From positions 1 to 64,000 of the forward strand of contig ONNQ01000009.1 in the NCBI GenBank assembly GCA_900319245.1: 64,000 bases of DNA. The letters run 5' to 3'. The notes under the pieces were generated by a model, which made no database searches, had not been told where the DNA came from, and worked only from the letters and a program-made list of their open reading frames with translations. Positions 8,637 to 17,087 of the stretch are shown here, in pieces (positions within the stretch are counted from its first letter, which is position 1; each line of letters opens with the position of its first letter). The translations under genes and the position numbers were made by a program. The DNA comes from an uncultured Lachnospiraceae bacterium (lineage in GTDB: Bacteria > Bacillota > Clostridia > Lachnospirales > Lachnospiraceae).

Positions 8637-9800
8637 TTACTCCGTCGCTTGGTTCATTTCTGTGTTGATTTCTTTAATTCCTCTGTTGATGTAAAGAAAG
8701 GCCACAAACCAAGGTAAAATGCAAAGAATCAAGTATTTCATAATTCCACCAAACTCCCAGTCCCAAAGCGCATGGAGCGTAATCGGGACAATGAATGCCC
8801 CAATAAAAGGAGTAGATGTAAAGCTTCTAATCGTGATGGGCTCCTTTGTTGATACCACACAAAGTGCTGCCCCACTAATCGCAGCCCATACTGCATGTGT
8901 GCCTATAGATGTTATGCCTCGTAGTATAATTATAGCCATCATATCAGCCATAGACTGTTCAAGGTCAAGAGAGTAAGAAAACCATCCCATATCAATCTGC
9001 ATGCTTTCAAGAAATGCGGCGAATACATACCCAGCTGTTTCAAACACAGCAAATCCAGCGCCTACGGCAGATCCGATAAGCAAGCCATTCAGAATATAGT
9101 TCTTCTTATCATTCACATTGATTCGGTTGATAAACAGGGCTGCAACAATCGCCTTTCCCAATTCTTCTGCGAATCCTATCCCAAACGAACCAATCAGATT
9201 AAAGCTCTGATAAACATAATTTCCAATTACCAAGGTAACAATTAAAGACATCAAGCCTCCTATTATAAACACCTTGATAGTATAGAAAACACTAATATTC
9301 CTAGGCGAATTTGTTTCAAAGAAGAATACCGCAACAGTCGCCGGTCCAATCATTGAAGAGACAAACATCAGACCAGGGACTGCCAAATAATTTCCCATAT
9401 TAAAGACCAAAAACGCCAGAAGAACTGATGCAATCATCAAGTATATAAAGATTCTGGAGAAGAGCCAGGGTTTAGGCCATTCTTTGGAAATATCCTTTAC
9501 ATCTGGTGTTGTCAGTGACGTTCCGCATATAAACAGCTCATCGGCTTCTTTCTGTGTATGCTTTTTGAACACGCCTGAGAATACATCCCGAAAGCGAATT
9601 TCTACAGGAGTTCCCGTCTCCTCACCTGTAATATTCTTAGTAAATGCATTCATGGCAGAAGTGGCGCTTTTTCCTATTCCTTCAGCACTCTTTTTAAAGC
9701 CATCTTTTGCGTTAAGCGAACCGGTAGTGATTTTTGTGCCACAATAAGAACAAAATACTGATCCATCCGGTAATTCTTTCCCGCAATTATAACAAAACAT
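8637..9800 (-). CDS. Zinc-ribbon PrsW-type glutamic intramembrane protease
   Basis: The N-terminal zinc ribbon (CYNCG...FCSYCG; Cys3, 6, 17, 20) and a cytosolic linker are followed from about residue 100 by multiple membrane helices. PrsW signatures are visible: FAEELGKA (EExxK-like, near residue 214), the FxxxE motif in FAVFETAGYVF, and conserved histidines in IGTHAVWA and LHALWDWEF. PrsW proteases cut membrane-bound anti-sigma factors in Bacillus and Clostridioides, so this one may cleave a neighbouring single-pass protein; that substrate is inference. It lies 51 bases upstream of the helicase gene on the same strand and is probably co-transcribed. Confidence 0.87.
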   Translation of the reverse strand: MFCYNCGKELPDGSVFCSYCGTKITTGSLNAKDGFKKSAEGIGKSATSAMNAFTKNITGEETGTPVEIRFRDVFSGVFKKHTQKEADELFICGTSLTTPDVKDISKEWPKPWLFSRIFIYLMIASVLLAFLVFNMGNYLAVPGLMFVSSMIGPATVAVFFFETNSPRNISVFYTIKVFIIGGLMSLIVTLVIGNYVYQSFNLIGSFGIGFAEELGKAIVAALFINRINVNDKKNYILNGLLIGSAVGAGFAVFETAGYVFAAFLESMQIDMGWFSYSLDLEQSMADMMAIIILRGITSIGTHAVWAAISGAALCVVSTKEPITIRSFTSTPFIGAFIVPITLHALWDWEFGGIMKYLILCILPWFVAFLYINRGIKEINTEMNQATE

Positions 9801-9924
9801 ATTACCCTCCTTTATAATCTAGTACTACTTACTGAATAAGAGATAACTAACTAATAGTATAAAAGAACACTTGCGAACCAGCAAATTGGACATAATCTTC
9901 TGTTCCACTCCCATCTTTACCATA

Positions 9925-10070
9925 TTGTAAGCTTCCCTTGTTTCACATGTACTGGTCTTGTTGTAAAACTATGGTAGCAAAATGCAGTTTGTTCTCCGTA
10001 AAATAAAAGTTCCCTGTCCATCTAAAAGCCCCGTATTGCAGGGCTTTCATCATGTCATAATCTCTTCGCT
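9925..10070. repeat. Duplicated intergenic cassette, copy 2
   Basis: Diverged copy of 4775-4915 in the same orientation relative to a downstream zinc-ribbon gene. Conserved blocks are CTTGTTGTAAAACTAT, TAGCAAAATGCAG, CGTAAAAT, a hairpin near 10024-10047 and CATAATCTCTTCG. Confidence 0.7.
10024..10047 (-). terminator. Terminator-like hairpin in cassette copy 2
   Basis: AAAGCCCCGTATTGCAGGGCTTT has 7-bp outer arms but a less perfect apex than copy 1. It follows a stronger terminator at 10160-10197, so it may be vestigial. Confidence 0.45.
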
Positions 10071-10120
10071 AGTAGGAACTATCAATTAGAGGACGCGTAC
10101 ATCAACATCGTACACTATGT

Positions 10121-10148
10121 GGGACAAATTACCCCAGAGGTCGCTTTT
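10121..10148. repeat. Dispersed repeat R2, copy 1
   Basis: GGGACAAATTACCCCAGAGG followed by TCGCTTTT. Closely similar copies are at 20810-20837 and, more diverged, at 14266-14293; all are intergenic. Confidence 0.65.
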
Positions 10149-10159
10149 TCACGTATAGA

Positions 10160-10197
10160 AAAAGGTAGAGACGGCTCTCTACCTTTTCTTTGCGTGA
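10160..10197 (-). terminator. Intrinsic terminator of the FHA-ABC operon
   Basis: AAAGGTAGAG-ACGG-CTCTCTACCTTT hairpin immediately after the permease stop, with a U run on the minus-strand RNA. Confidence 0.8.
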
Positions 10198-10202
10198 TAT
10201 TA

Positions 10203-11033
10203 TTACCTCTTGTCCTTATCAACGAACTGAAGCGCCAGTACAGACAATGCTGAAAAGATTGTCACAAAGAGGAGCAATACAAACCATAAGAAGAATATTC
10301 TAGCTCCGCCAGTGCTATACTCAGCAATATTTTGATGATAAATCCCATATTCGTATGACTTGATTTCTTCAGGAGGATATTGATTGATTTTACAGCACAC
10401 ACATAATGTCCGCATGCCCCACTTGCTTATAGTGATCATTGAGACTGCTTTTGTAATCCCCTTCAGTTCGAATATAAAACCTGACATAATAAGCTGTACT
10501 ATAAGCACAAACGGCATTATAGTCATTGCCATTTCCGGTGTTTTAGATATTGATGAAATTAGAATACCGCATGAATCAGCCGCAAAAATCAGCATCCATA
10601 AGGATATAAACAAATCAAATGGAGCAAAAATACTGTTATGGACAGCCTCATTGAAGTATAACAGCATCACTGATCCTGTCAAAATTGCTTCAAAAAAGCA
10701 AATAACTGCTTCGTAAACCAAACGTGCACATATGTATGCCGATAAACTAAGATTAGACATCATATGTTCATGTTTGACTGTTTCTCTCTCTCTGCAGATA
10801 GACTGAACAGAATTAAAAAGTCCAATCCAAATACATGCACAGGCGATAGCAAACAGACCCGTTCTTGTATCCATGTACTCTACAAACATCTTATCCCTGT
10901 TCAATACCAGCAGCAGTAATAAGTCGATGACAAGCGTACTAATAAGAACCGTCCATTTCTTTTCATAGAATAATTGTCGAAAGGATTTCCAAGTGTAAAT
11001 CCCCAGTTGGCGTATCCAAGATGCTCTGTTCAC
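10203..11033 (-). CDS. ABC-2 type transporter permease
   Basis: A 276-residue protein with a short cytosolic N-terminus and about six hydrophobic helices in the pattern of ABC-2 permeases (drug, polysaccharide or lipid exporters; ABCG-like). Its start codon overlaps the stop of the FHA-ABC ATPase gene by four bases (ATGA), so the two are translated together and should form one exporter. No substrate can be inferred. The C-terminal helix ends in a short charged tail (DKDKR). Confidence 0.87.
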   Translation of the reverse strand: MNRASWIRQLGIYTWKSFRQLFYEKKWTVLISTLVIDLLLLLVLNRDKMFVEYMDTRTGLFAIACACIWIGLFNSVQSICRERETVKHEHMMSNLSLSAYICARLVYEAVICFFEAILTGSVMLLYFNEAVHNSIFAPFDLFISLWMLIFAADSCGILISSISKTPEMAMTIMPFVLIVQLIMSGFIFELKGITKAVSMITISKWGMRTLCVCCKINQYPPEEIKSYEYGIYHQNIAEYSTGGARIFFLWFVLLLFVTIFSALSVLALQFVDKDKR

Positions 11034-12490
11034 TGTATTCCCTCTCTCCCCGGATTAAGTTTTTGATACTTTCTGACGTATGCGCTTGAATGATCCTCTT
11101 TTTCATCATTCAGCACTTTTACGATTTCTTCGAAACTATGTCTTTCAAAAAAGCTCCATGCTTTTTCTTTTGTTCCAAAAAAAGCAAGCTCGCCACACTG
11201 TTTTTCTCTATTCTTCGCAATTACGATCACTTTATCGTAATAGTCAATTCCTCGATCAGGTGTATGCGTAATCATCATCACGATCTTTCCTTCATCAGCA
11301 ATTGACCTTAGAGATCGCATCATGATCTCATCTTGCGCTGGATCTACCCCGGTATCAGGTTCATCCAAAAAGAATAATAATGGATTCCCTATATACTCTG
11401 CAGCTACATTTACCCTCTTTTTTTCTCCACCACTTAACTTTGAGATCATTGACTTTTCTTTTTCTTTTAAACCCATAATCTCTAATGTGTGCTGTATTCT
11501 TCGATTGAATTCCGCAGGATCTCTCTGAATTGTTTCAGGCAGTTTCATCTGTGCTGCATTTCTGATCGCATTTCCAACCGTGTCTCCTTCTCTTACAATG
11601 TTATCCTGAGGCACAAATCCAATTGCATTTTCATTTTTTCGGAGATCATCCAGCGGTCTTCCTTCATATGTAATCGAACCTGATGCTTTTTCATAACCGA
11701 TCACTGCATTCATGAACGTTGATTTTCCCGCACCGGATCCGCCAAGAATCAAGACCATTTGTCCACTGCAAATATCAATATGAATATCCCGAAGAATTGT
11801 CCTTTTCTTAAAAAAAGATCCCACCGTCCTCTCATTAATGTCAATTGAGAGAGTTCCACGACCAAATGAAGTGACCTGTCCAGGCTCCGCGTTAAATTCA
11901 TCAGCACTTTGTGCTGCCAGCGCTTCATAATAAAAGCACCCCGGCGTAAATATGCCGCAAATTGACTCTGTCTTGACAGTTGTTCCTAAACTGATTTCAG
12001 TTGTATCTGTAATGATTTGCTTATTAACAAACACTCTATTATCAATGAACTGAGGGCAAATATACCACTTTTTATCATGCTGATGCCATTTCATCGGAAG
12101 CAGACGAGCAGCTTCCGAATATGAGACTTTTGTCCATTTAGTTTCAATTTCCTCAATATTCAACCGAAACCAAAGAATCAACCAATTACTAAATTCTTTG
12201 TTCATGATCAATATGCAATCTCTATCCCTTAATTCCAGATGAGTATTTGCATCCCGATATACGCCGTTGATCCATATGTGCTTGTCTGAGACGGATTGGA
12301 AATAGAAGCCATTTGCACTACTTCGTCCAACAATTGCCAGTTTACTTCCAATCCACTCTCCATCCAGATTGATATCAGAATTATGAGAGTTTCCGATTAC
12401 CAGTCTCTTTTGATCTATCTTAATAGTTCCAAACTGTCCATCCGCAATGCAATACAGGAAAGCAGTTTTCTTCTTCTCGATTCCCAGCAT
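11030..12490 (-). CDS. FHA-domain ABC transporter ATPase
   Basis: The N-terminal region has an FHA-like phosphothreonine-reader pattern (VIGNSHNSDINL near residue 32, then GRSSANGFYF). A linker and a full ABC ATPase follow: Walker A GGSGAGKST near residue 252, signature LSGGEKKR near 352, Walker B FFLDEPDTGVDP near 375 and the H-loop in MMITHTPDRG. FHA-ABC fusions resemble ABCG-type ATPases and imply gating of the exporter by Ser/Thr phosphorylation. With a kinase and PP2C phosphatase 10 kb away, the FHA domain is a plausible reader for that pathway; this is inference. Confidence 0.9.
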   Translation of the reverse strand: MLGIEKKKTAFLYCIADGQFGTIKIDQKRLVIGNSHNSDINLDGEWIGSKLAIVGRSSANGFYFQSVSDKHIWINGVYRDANTHLELRDRDCILIMNKEFSNWLILWFRLNIEEIETKWTKVSYSEAARLLPMKWHQHDKKWYICPQFIDNRVFVNKQIITDTTEISLGTTVKTESICGIFTPGCFYYEALAAQSADEFNAEPGQVTSFGRGTLSIDINERTVGSFFKKRTILRDIHIDICSGQMVLILGGSGAGKSTFMNAVIGYEKASGSITYEGRPLDDLRKNENAIGFVPQDNIVREGDTVGNAIRNAAQMKLPETIQRDPAEFNRRIQHTLEIMGLKEKEKSMISKLSGGEKKRVNVAAEYIGNPLLFFLDEPDTGVDPAQDEIMMRSLRSIADEGKIVMMITHTPDRGIDYYDKVIVIAKNREKQCGELAFFGTKEKAWSFFERHSFEEIVKVLNDEKEDHSSAYVRKYQKLNPGREGIQ

Positions 12491-12508
12491 CTTTAGTTAT
12501 TCGCCCCC

Positions 12509-13879
12509 CTATTCTGCCCCAATAAATTCAGGATCTCTCTCATACTCTGACTTTCCCAAAATCAGATTATTTTCCATTTCTTCTTCAGATTCATATTCTC
12601 TCACATCACTAAACTCTGTTATCTCAAAAACCTTATTGCTTTCAGAATTGTCGTAGATGTCGCTGGCCTTATCACTTTCTTTTAGTTTTCTGATATCAGA
12701 TGACTTAACCACCAGCCATATATCCTTTTGTGACTGGTAGTAGTCCGTAACCTGTGTTTTAAACACCAGATAGAGGAAACTCTTAGTCGAGTATTTATCC
12801 CAGTTTTCTTTTTTGGGGACCATTAAATACGAGCCGTAGTATTCCACATTTCTTTGCTGATATCTGCTCACCAAATGAGAAATAACTCTGTCTCTTGCCT
12901 CAGCCTGCATTTTTGCCATATCATCTTCTGATATTTCTTCCGTCCTGGTTACATATTTTGACAGATCCTTTTCCGTAACTTCATAAGTCATTTCCTCTCT
13001 GGAAGGCTTCAACCCCTTCTCTTTCCAGCTGCGCTTTCCTTCTTCTGTGAACTTAAGTACAAGGGTATCTCCAATATCTATATTATTAAATTTGTTTAAC
13101 TCGTACCAATAAATGGAATCGATATCAATCAACTCAGGCGGAATCTTGTCTGAAACATGTTCGATAGAGACCTCACCAAAAGGTGCTGTTCCCGAAAAGT
13201 TCGGTTCCAAATGCAGAAACGGGTCAATTATCTTGTAATCCTTAAGTCCTTCAGTTACCTCCACATCCATATTTTTGCCAGAAAACTCCAACTCCTTATA
13301 GTTCTTTTGTAACTCTGCATAATCGATAGTAATGGTAATAATATCGCCGCGGCTCAAATGATTAAGATCATTTTCATCCAGTTCTTCATTATTCTCTTCG
13401 ACATTATCAGAATCATTCGTTACTGCATGCTCCTTGACAGTTCCACTCAGTTTAACGTAGTCCGCCATGCTATCTGCATCATAGTCATCTGCTTTATTTC
13501 CTGCTGCTGATTCAATTTCATCAGCCAGTCTACTCGTGTTGATTGTCATAATTGCTAATCCTTCTCCATCATAGCCGGTGAATGATACATCAACACATTT
13601 CTCCAAATCAATTACTTTCCGAGTTCTGGCGAACATACTAAATGCAATAAAACCAGCCAGAATAATAAGGGCTATCAAAACAATGATGAACCCAGTCTTT
13701 GAATTTCTTTTCTTTGCAGAGAATTCTTTCGGCACAAACGTCTGCTTATCTATGGCAGGACGACAATTAACATCTCTGCTCGTATTCATAGCCTGTCCGC
13801 TTTTTAGACTACACCCGCAGTTTAGGCAAAAATTAGCATTATCATCACAAGCATTTCCACAATTCGGGCAATAAATCAT
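12509..13879 (-). CDS. Zinc-ribbon, single-pass membrane protein (456 aa)
   Basis: The zinc ribbon at residues 4-21 (CPNCG...FCLNCG) is followed by a cytosolic linker, one transmembrane helix (about 60-83) and an extracytoplasmic region of about 370 residues. The outer part has repeated beta-rich segments (for example VDVSFTGYDGEG and ITITIDYAEL) and an acidic stretch (NVEENNEELDENDL), but no family I can name. The ribosome site AAGGAGG precedes the ATG. It lies 18 bases before the FHA-ABC ATPase start, so it is the first gene of that operon and may be the exporter's sensory or accessory subunit. Confidence 0.85.
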   Translation of the reverse strand: MIYCPNCGNACDDNANFCLNCGCSLKSGQAMNTSRDVNCRPAIDKQTFVPKEFSAKKRNSKTGFIIVLIALIILAGFIAFSMFARTRKVIDLEKCVDVSFTGYDGEGLAIMTINTSRLADEIESAAGNKADDYDADSMADYVKLSGTVKEHAVTNDSDNVEENNEELDENDLNHLSRGDIITITIDYAELQKNYKELEFSGKNMDVEVTEGLKDYKIIDPFLHLEPNFSGTAPFGEVSIEHVSDKIPPELIDIDSIYWYELNKFNNIDIGDTLVLKFTEEGKRSWKEKGLKPSREEMTYEVTEKDLSKYVTRTEEISEDDMAKMQAEARDRVISHLVSRYQQRNVEYYGSYLMVPKKENWDKYSTKSFLYLVFKTQVTDYYQSQKDIWLVVKSSDIRKLKESDKASDIYDNSESNKVFEITEFSDVREYESEEEMENNLILGKSEYERDPEFIGAE

Positions 13880-13991
13880 TTATTCCTCCTTATTTGTAAA
13901 TACACATTCTGTTCCTAGATTAGTTCGCTTCTGTATCTGTCACCGATGTTGGGCTTAAACAAAAAAAGTTGCCAATTAACAACATTTCACC

Positions 13992-14026
13992 AAAAAAGGC
14001 TTAGTGCGATACCCGCAATAAGCCTT
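13992..14026 (-). terminator. Terminator-like hairpin (minus strand)
   Basis: AAGGCTTA...TAAGCCTT arms of 8 bp, followed on the minus strand by TTTTTT. Confidence 0.65.
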
Positions 14027-14265
14027 CAACCATTTCATGACTAAACCTCAAGTTATTATTTCCAATATTCACGATTATCTGTAAGCGCAACTAAAATTCT
14101 TACTGTGCTGCCTATTTCGTAATACTAAGCAAGTAATAAAAGAGGGATGCTGAGAAGCTTCGCTGCCTAACCAATATTATTATACTAATATTAATCGACT
14201 AATCCAGTATATTGGTTGAGATTATTTTTCTCCACATAGCTTTGCTCATAAAAAGACAAGCAGAT

Positions 14266-14293
14266 GGGACAAACCACCCCAGAGATCATTCTC
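14266..14293. repeat. Dispersed repeat R2, diverged copy
   Basis: GGGACAAACCACCCCAGAG matches the R2 repeats at 10121 and 20810 with a few changes. Confidence 0.5.
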
Positions 14294-14311
14294 ATAGAGC
14301 CCATGGGCGAC

Positions 14312-14340
14312 AAAAAGGCACCCCCCAAAGGTGCCTTTGA
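14312..14340 (-). terminator. Intrinsic terminator of the 424-aa lipoprotein gene
   Basis: AAAGGCACC...GGTGCCTTT hairpin about 35 bases after the stop, with a T run on the minus strand. Confidence 0.8.
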
Positions 14341-14372
14341 ATAACTTGCAAAGATTGGGCTCATAGTCCGAG

Positions 14373-15647
14373 TTATTTGTGTACCGTTCCGATAATATAA
14401 TATTTTGCCTCATCAAATGTGCCGTCATAGTAATCGAATTGCTTGGTGAGCGATTCGCCAGATTTCAATTTGCCTTCTTCATCGTTGAAATAATGTGTGT
14501 CATAACCTACACACTCGCCGTCCTTGAGGAAAATGACCCGGCCTTCGACAAACTCTGCAGCCTTGTCGCCGTTGTTGGTGCAGGTGAGGATGGCTTTGTC
14601 ATCGAAGATGTCTGCTTCGACATCGATGTTTCCGGTCGCATCTTCATACCACTTGCTCTTGGATGCCGAGATTGTTGTCTCAAAGTGGTCCACATCAGAG
14701 ACGTTTTCAAAATATTCAATCACAATCTGTTCTCTCTGCGGTCCAAGGGCATCGAGACTGCCTGAGCCGGCTCCTATTTTGTCACCGGATTCGTTATAGG
14801 CGATGCTGTTTGTTGAAATTGATAAGGTCTGGTCCGAATTGTTCTTGATTGCAATGAAATGATGGACGCTGCCATAGCCGCCGTCATAGATGTACTCTTC
14901 TTTCTCCAACTGGGCAGAGTAATCTGTGTCGTCTGTAGGTTCATTGGCATCGGTTGATGTGCTGTCATCTTCAAGGTTCTTGGAATCGAAGCTATCGATC
15001 ACTTCTCCGGATGCGTCGTTCACGAAATCGATGTGAATATTGTCGACGGGGGTTCCGTTAAAGGCGTTGTACATTCCACCAAAAATGTAGAATGAAAGGG
15101 TTGAGAAGGACTCATTGAGGCTGAGTTCTTCGGATTTAGTTGTGACCTTGATATCCGTAAAGTTGTCATTGTGTTCCACGTCGGTGATGTTCGGATAGTC
15201 TTCAGAGCCGACCATTTCCTGAAGTGCTTCATCGATTGTCTTGTTGAGTCCATCCATCATTTTCTTGTGCTGAGATTTACTCATCACGAGGGAAACGCTG
15301 CCGTCATCACCAAGAGTGACACTCTTGAAGCCCTGTTCTTTGGCATACGCGTCTGCTTCCTCCTGGGATTTGAACGTAAATCCGTAGGTTTCTGCATAAT
15401 CCGCCGGGATTGTGATCTCCACGTTCAGAAGGCCCTTGTCAACGTTGATTCCGTCTTCACTTTCGGCGGTAGAGGCCTGCGCGGCGGTCTGGGCTTCGGT
15501 CTGGGTTTCGGCAGTCGTGTCGGTGGCAGCCGCTTCCTGCTGATTGGATTTGGATGTGGAGTCGCTGGTCGTTCCTGTGTTACCAGAGCAAGCGGTAAGA
15601 GTGGCAGTCAATAATGCTGTTGCGATTAGTAATGCTGTTTTTCTCAT
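14373..15647 (-). CDS. Secreted lipoprotein (424 aa)
   Basis: Signal peptide with lipobox LTAC (Cys20), a Ser/Thr/Gln/Ala-rich linker to about residue 68, then two domains. The first (about 70-215) opens with VEITIPADYAETYGF and ends near FYIFGGMYNAF. The second (about 245-424) is beta-rich (HHFIAIKNNSDQTLSIS; FDDKAILTCTNNGDKAAEFV), resembling FxLYD-like extracytoplasmic domains. No enzyme motif is seen. A ribosome site (AGGGAGGAAT) precedes the ATG. An array of TTCGAA-core repeats lies about 140-190 bases upstream. Function unknown. Confidence 0.82.
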   Translation of the reverse strand: MRKTALLIATALLTATLTACSGNTGTTSDSTSKSNQQEAAATDTTAETQTEAQTAAQASTAESEDGINVDKGLLNVEITIPADYAETYGFTFKSQEEADAYAKEQGFKSVTLGDDGSVSLVMSKSQHKKMMDGLNKTIDEALQEMVGSEDYPNITDVEHNDNFTDIKVTTKSEELSLNESFSTLSFYIFGGMYNAFNGTPVDNIHIDFVNDASGEVIDSFDSKNLEDDSTSTDANEPTDDTDYSAQLEKEEYIYDGGYGSVHHFIAIKNNSDQTLSISTNSIAYNESGDKIGAGSGSLDALGPQREQIVIEYFENVSDVDHFETTISASKSKWYEDATGNIDVEADIFDDKAILTCTNNGDKAAEFVEGRVIFLKDGECVGYDTHYFNDEEGKLKSGESLTKQFDYYDGTFDEAKYYIIGTVHK

Positions 15648-15885
15648 ATGATTCCTCCCTGTGAATTCGCGTGATTGGTTGGTTTAGTGATCACGCTATT
15701 GTGTGTTGTTGGTAGTTGGCCTTTGTTATTGGCCTTGTCTTTGGTCTTAGTTTCGCAGAGTGGGTGTTCATTTGTTTGTACTGAATAGGTGTTCGAAGGG
15801 AGGGAAGGTGCTCGAAAGTGCTCGAAGGTGTTCGAAATGCCTTGTAAAGGGGGGCGAAAAAAGCACCCTAGGGGGGGTGCTTGCT
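15648..15885. other. Upstream region of the lipoprotein gene
   Basis: No gene. It contains two TTGGCCTT-type repeats near 15715-15745, an array of GTG(C/T)TCGAA words (15789-15836) and a G-rich terminator-like hairpin (AAGCACCCTAGGGGGGGTGCTT, 15861-15882). Confidence 0.5.
15789..15836. promoter_or_regulatory. Array of four GTG(C/T)TCGAA words
   Basis: Copies start at 15789, 15808, 15818 and 15828; the last three are spaced exactly 10 bases, about one helical turn. Such phasing suggests cooperative protein binding or slippage. It lies upstream of the lipoprotein gene. Confidence 0.4.
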
Positions 15886-15889
15886 GTTC

Positions 15890-16049
15890 TGTAATCGTAT
15901 GGTTTGTTATCGTGAAATATGCCCCAGAATATTTTGCCGTGGTCCATGAGGGCACTCATTACGAAGTTTTCACGCCGAGGAATATAGCCGAGTTTTCTTC
16001 CTTTTCCATCTATGGCAATGCTCTTATGGGGACGAGACGGTATACGCAT
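15890..16049 (-). pseudogene. HIRAN-domain remnant
   Basis: The minus-strand frame from an ATG at 16049 reads IAIDGKGRKLGYIPRRENFV and then SALMDHGKIFWGIF, which closely matches the core of HIRAN domains (AIaV...G..lGYvPR.eN...a.lld.G). These DNA-end-binding domains are found alone or fused to helicases. The usual N-terminal part is missing or shortened (RIPSRPHKS), and after the core the frame runs into non-domain sequence and a hairpin, so it is a truncated remnant. Confidence 0.6.
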
Positions 16050-16094
16050 GATCTGACTCCTCTTCAGGAAACATACAAAACACAGCCCAAATAG

Positions 16095-16124
16095 AAAAAG
16101 TGTCATCAGTGATGACACTTTTTC
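16095..16124 (-). terminator. Intrinsic terminator of the CmpB-family gene
   Basis: AAAAAGTGTCATC-A-GTGATGACACTTTTT is a near-perfect hairpin usable in both directions, about 20 bases past the stop. Confidence 0.85.
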
Positions 16125-16145
16125 GAACAAAGATTCCTGCTTCGA

Positions 16146-17087
16146 TCAGGATGCGTCGTGCTCATTTGTCGAATCCCTTTCCCCATTAATCTCATCGGAA
16201 AGCTGCTTCCAAATCTCGCCGTATCGCATATGCTTTGACTCCGGGAATGCCCGCAGAAGACGCCTTGGCCCGAACATCTTCCCGGATGTGAGTTGCCTGT
16301 GAAGACGTTCTTCCAGATTCTTTAGGTATTCCTCCCGTTCTTTCCGCCGCTCTTGTGCACGGTCCTGGATCTCTCTCCTTGTCCCCTCAGCGAGATCCCG
16401 CAGTTCCGCTCTGGCAAGTGCCGCCTGCACCTTGTTCTCGTCCATCTTCTGCTGCGTCCGCAGCGCGCTTTCTCCCAGCATCCCGCTCATCGAATCACTT
16501 ACGGTCCGCATGGATGTGCGCAGCTGATCTAGCCGAGCCAGCCTCTTATTGAGTCCGACCATGATCGATACTGTAACCATCAGGTCTGCAGAAAAAACCA
16601 GATAAAACACCGCCAGCACCACCCATCCCGTCTGCATCGGGAGCATGTCCACTGTCAGTCTCTGCGTGATCGGATGGATGAAGTCGATCATGATAATCGT
16701 TCCCGTTCCCCACAAGAGGCTCATCTGCAAACATACATAACCTCCGATGTTAAACGGCCTGTCCGAGTAGTCCCACCAGCGCGCGTGAAACAGATGGAAT
16801 AAACTCCATCCCGCGATCAGCTCGGCCAGAGATGCCAGCACCATTCCCGCAAGGAACAGTAGCACAAATTGGACCTCCCCCATGCTCTCCATCGGCAACA
16901 GGTCTACCACCTTGCAGATCGCCAGCATTCCGAACCCATATACCGGACAGACCGGTCCGTTCAGAAATCCCCTGTTGACAACTTTCCCGCTCTTTACTGT
17001 ACAGTAGACAACTTCCACGCACCACCCCAGGACCGAATAAACGGCAAAATACCACAGGATTCTGTAGATTTCAGAATTAACTGTCAT
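16146..17087 (-). CDS. CmpB-family (putative ABC-transporter type IV) membrane protein
   Basis: The N-terminal half has about six membrane helices, opening with the family motif VYSVLGWCVEVVY and NRGFLNGPVCPVYGFG, as in the PF06541 family common in Clostridia. From about residue 195 a Lys/Glu/Arg-rich coiled coil of about 90 residues extends into the cytoplasm (RREIQDRAQERRKEREEYL). I start at the ATG at 17087, where AAAGGAG lies four to five bases upstream; a frame-equivalent ATG at 17102 adds five residues but lacks a site. The biochemical role of this family is not established. Confidence 0.8.
   Translation of the reverse strand: MTVNSEIYRILWYFAVYSVLGWCVEVVYCTVKSGKVVNRGFLNGPVCPVYGFGMLAICKVVDLLPMESMGEVQFVLLFLAGMVLASLAELIAGWSLFHLFHARWWDYSDRPFNIGGYVCLQMSLLWGTGTIIMIDFIHPITQRLTVDMLPMQTGWVVLAVFYLVFSADLMVTVSIMVGLNKRLARLDQLRTSMRTVSDSMSGMLGESALRTQQKMDENKVQAALARAELRDLAEGTRREIQDRAQERRKEREEYLKNLEERLHRQLTSGKMFGPRRLLRAFPESKHMRYGEIWKQLSDEINGERDSTNEHDAS

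Larger units (their letters stand above)
9801..10202. other. Intergenic stretch: repeat cassette, dispersed repeat and terminators
   Basis: No gene seen. It contains the second copy of the duplicated cassette (9925-10070), a dispersed GGGACAAA...CCCCAGAGG repeat (10121-10148) and the terminator of the ABC permease gene. The minus-strand promoter of the PrsW gene must lie here. Confidence 0.6.
13880..14372. other. Intergenic stretch with two minus-strand terminators and a promoter-like element
   Basis: No annotated-size gene. On the minus strand it has a terminator just after the lipoprotein gene (14312-14340), a TATAAT box inside an AACCAATAT...ATATTGGTT inverted repeat (14169-14217), and a second terminator (13992-14026). 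The 180 bases between box and second terminator could be a small RNA. A possible tiny frame begins at an ATG near 14038 with TTGAGG seven bases upstream, but it runs into the terminator. Confidence 0.4.
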
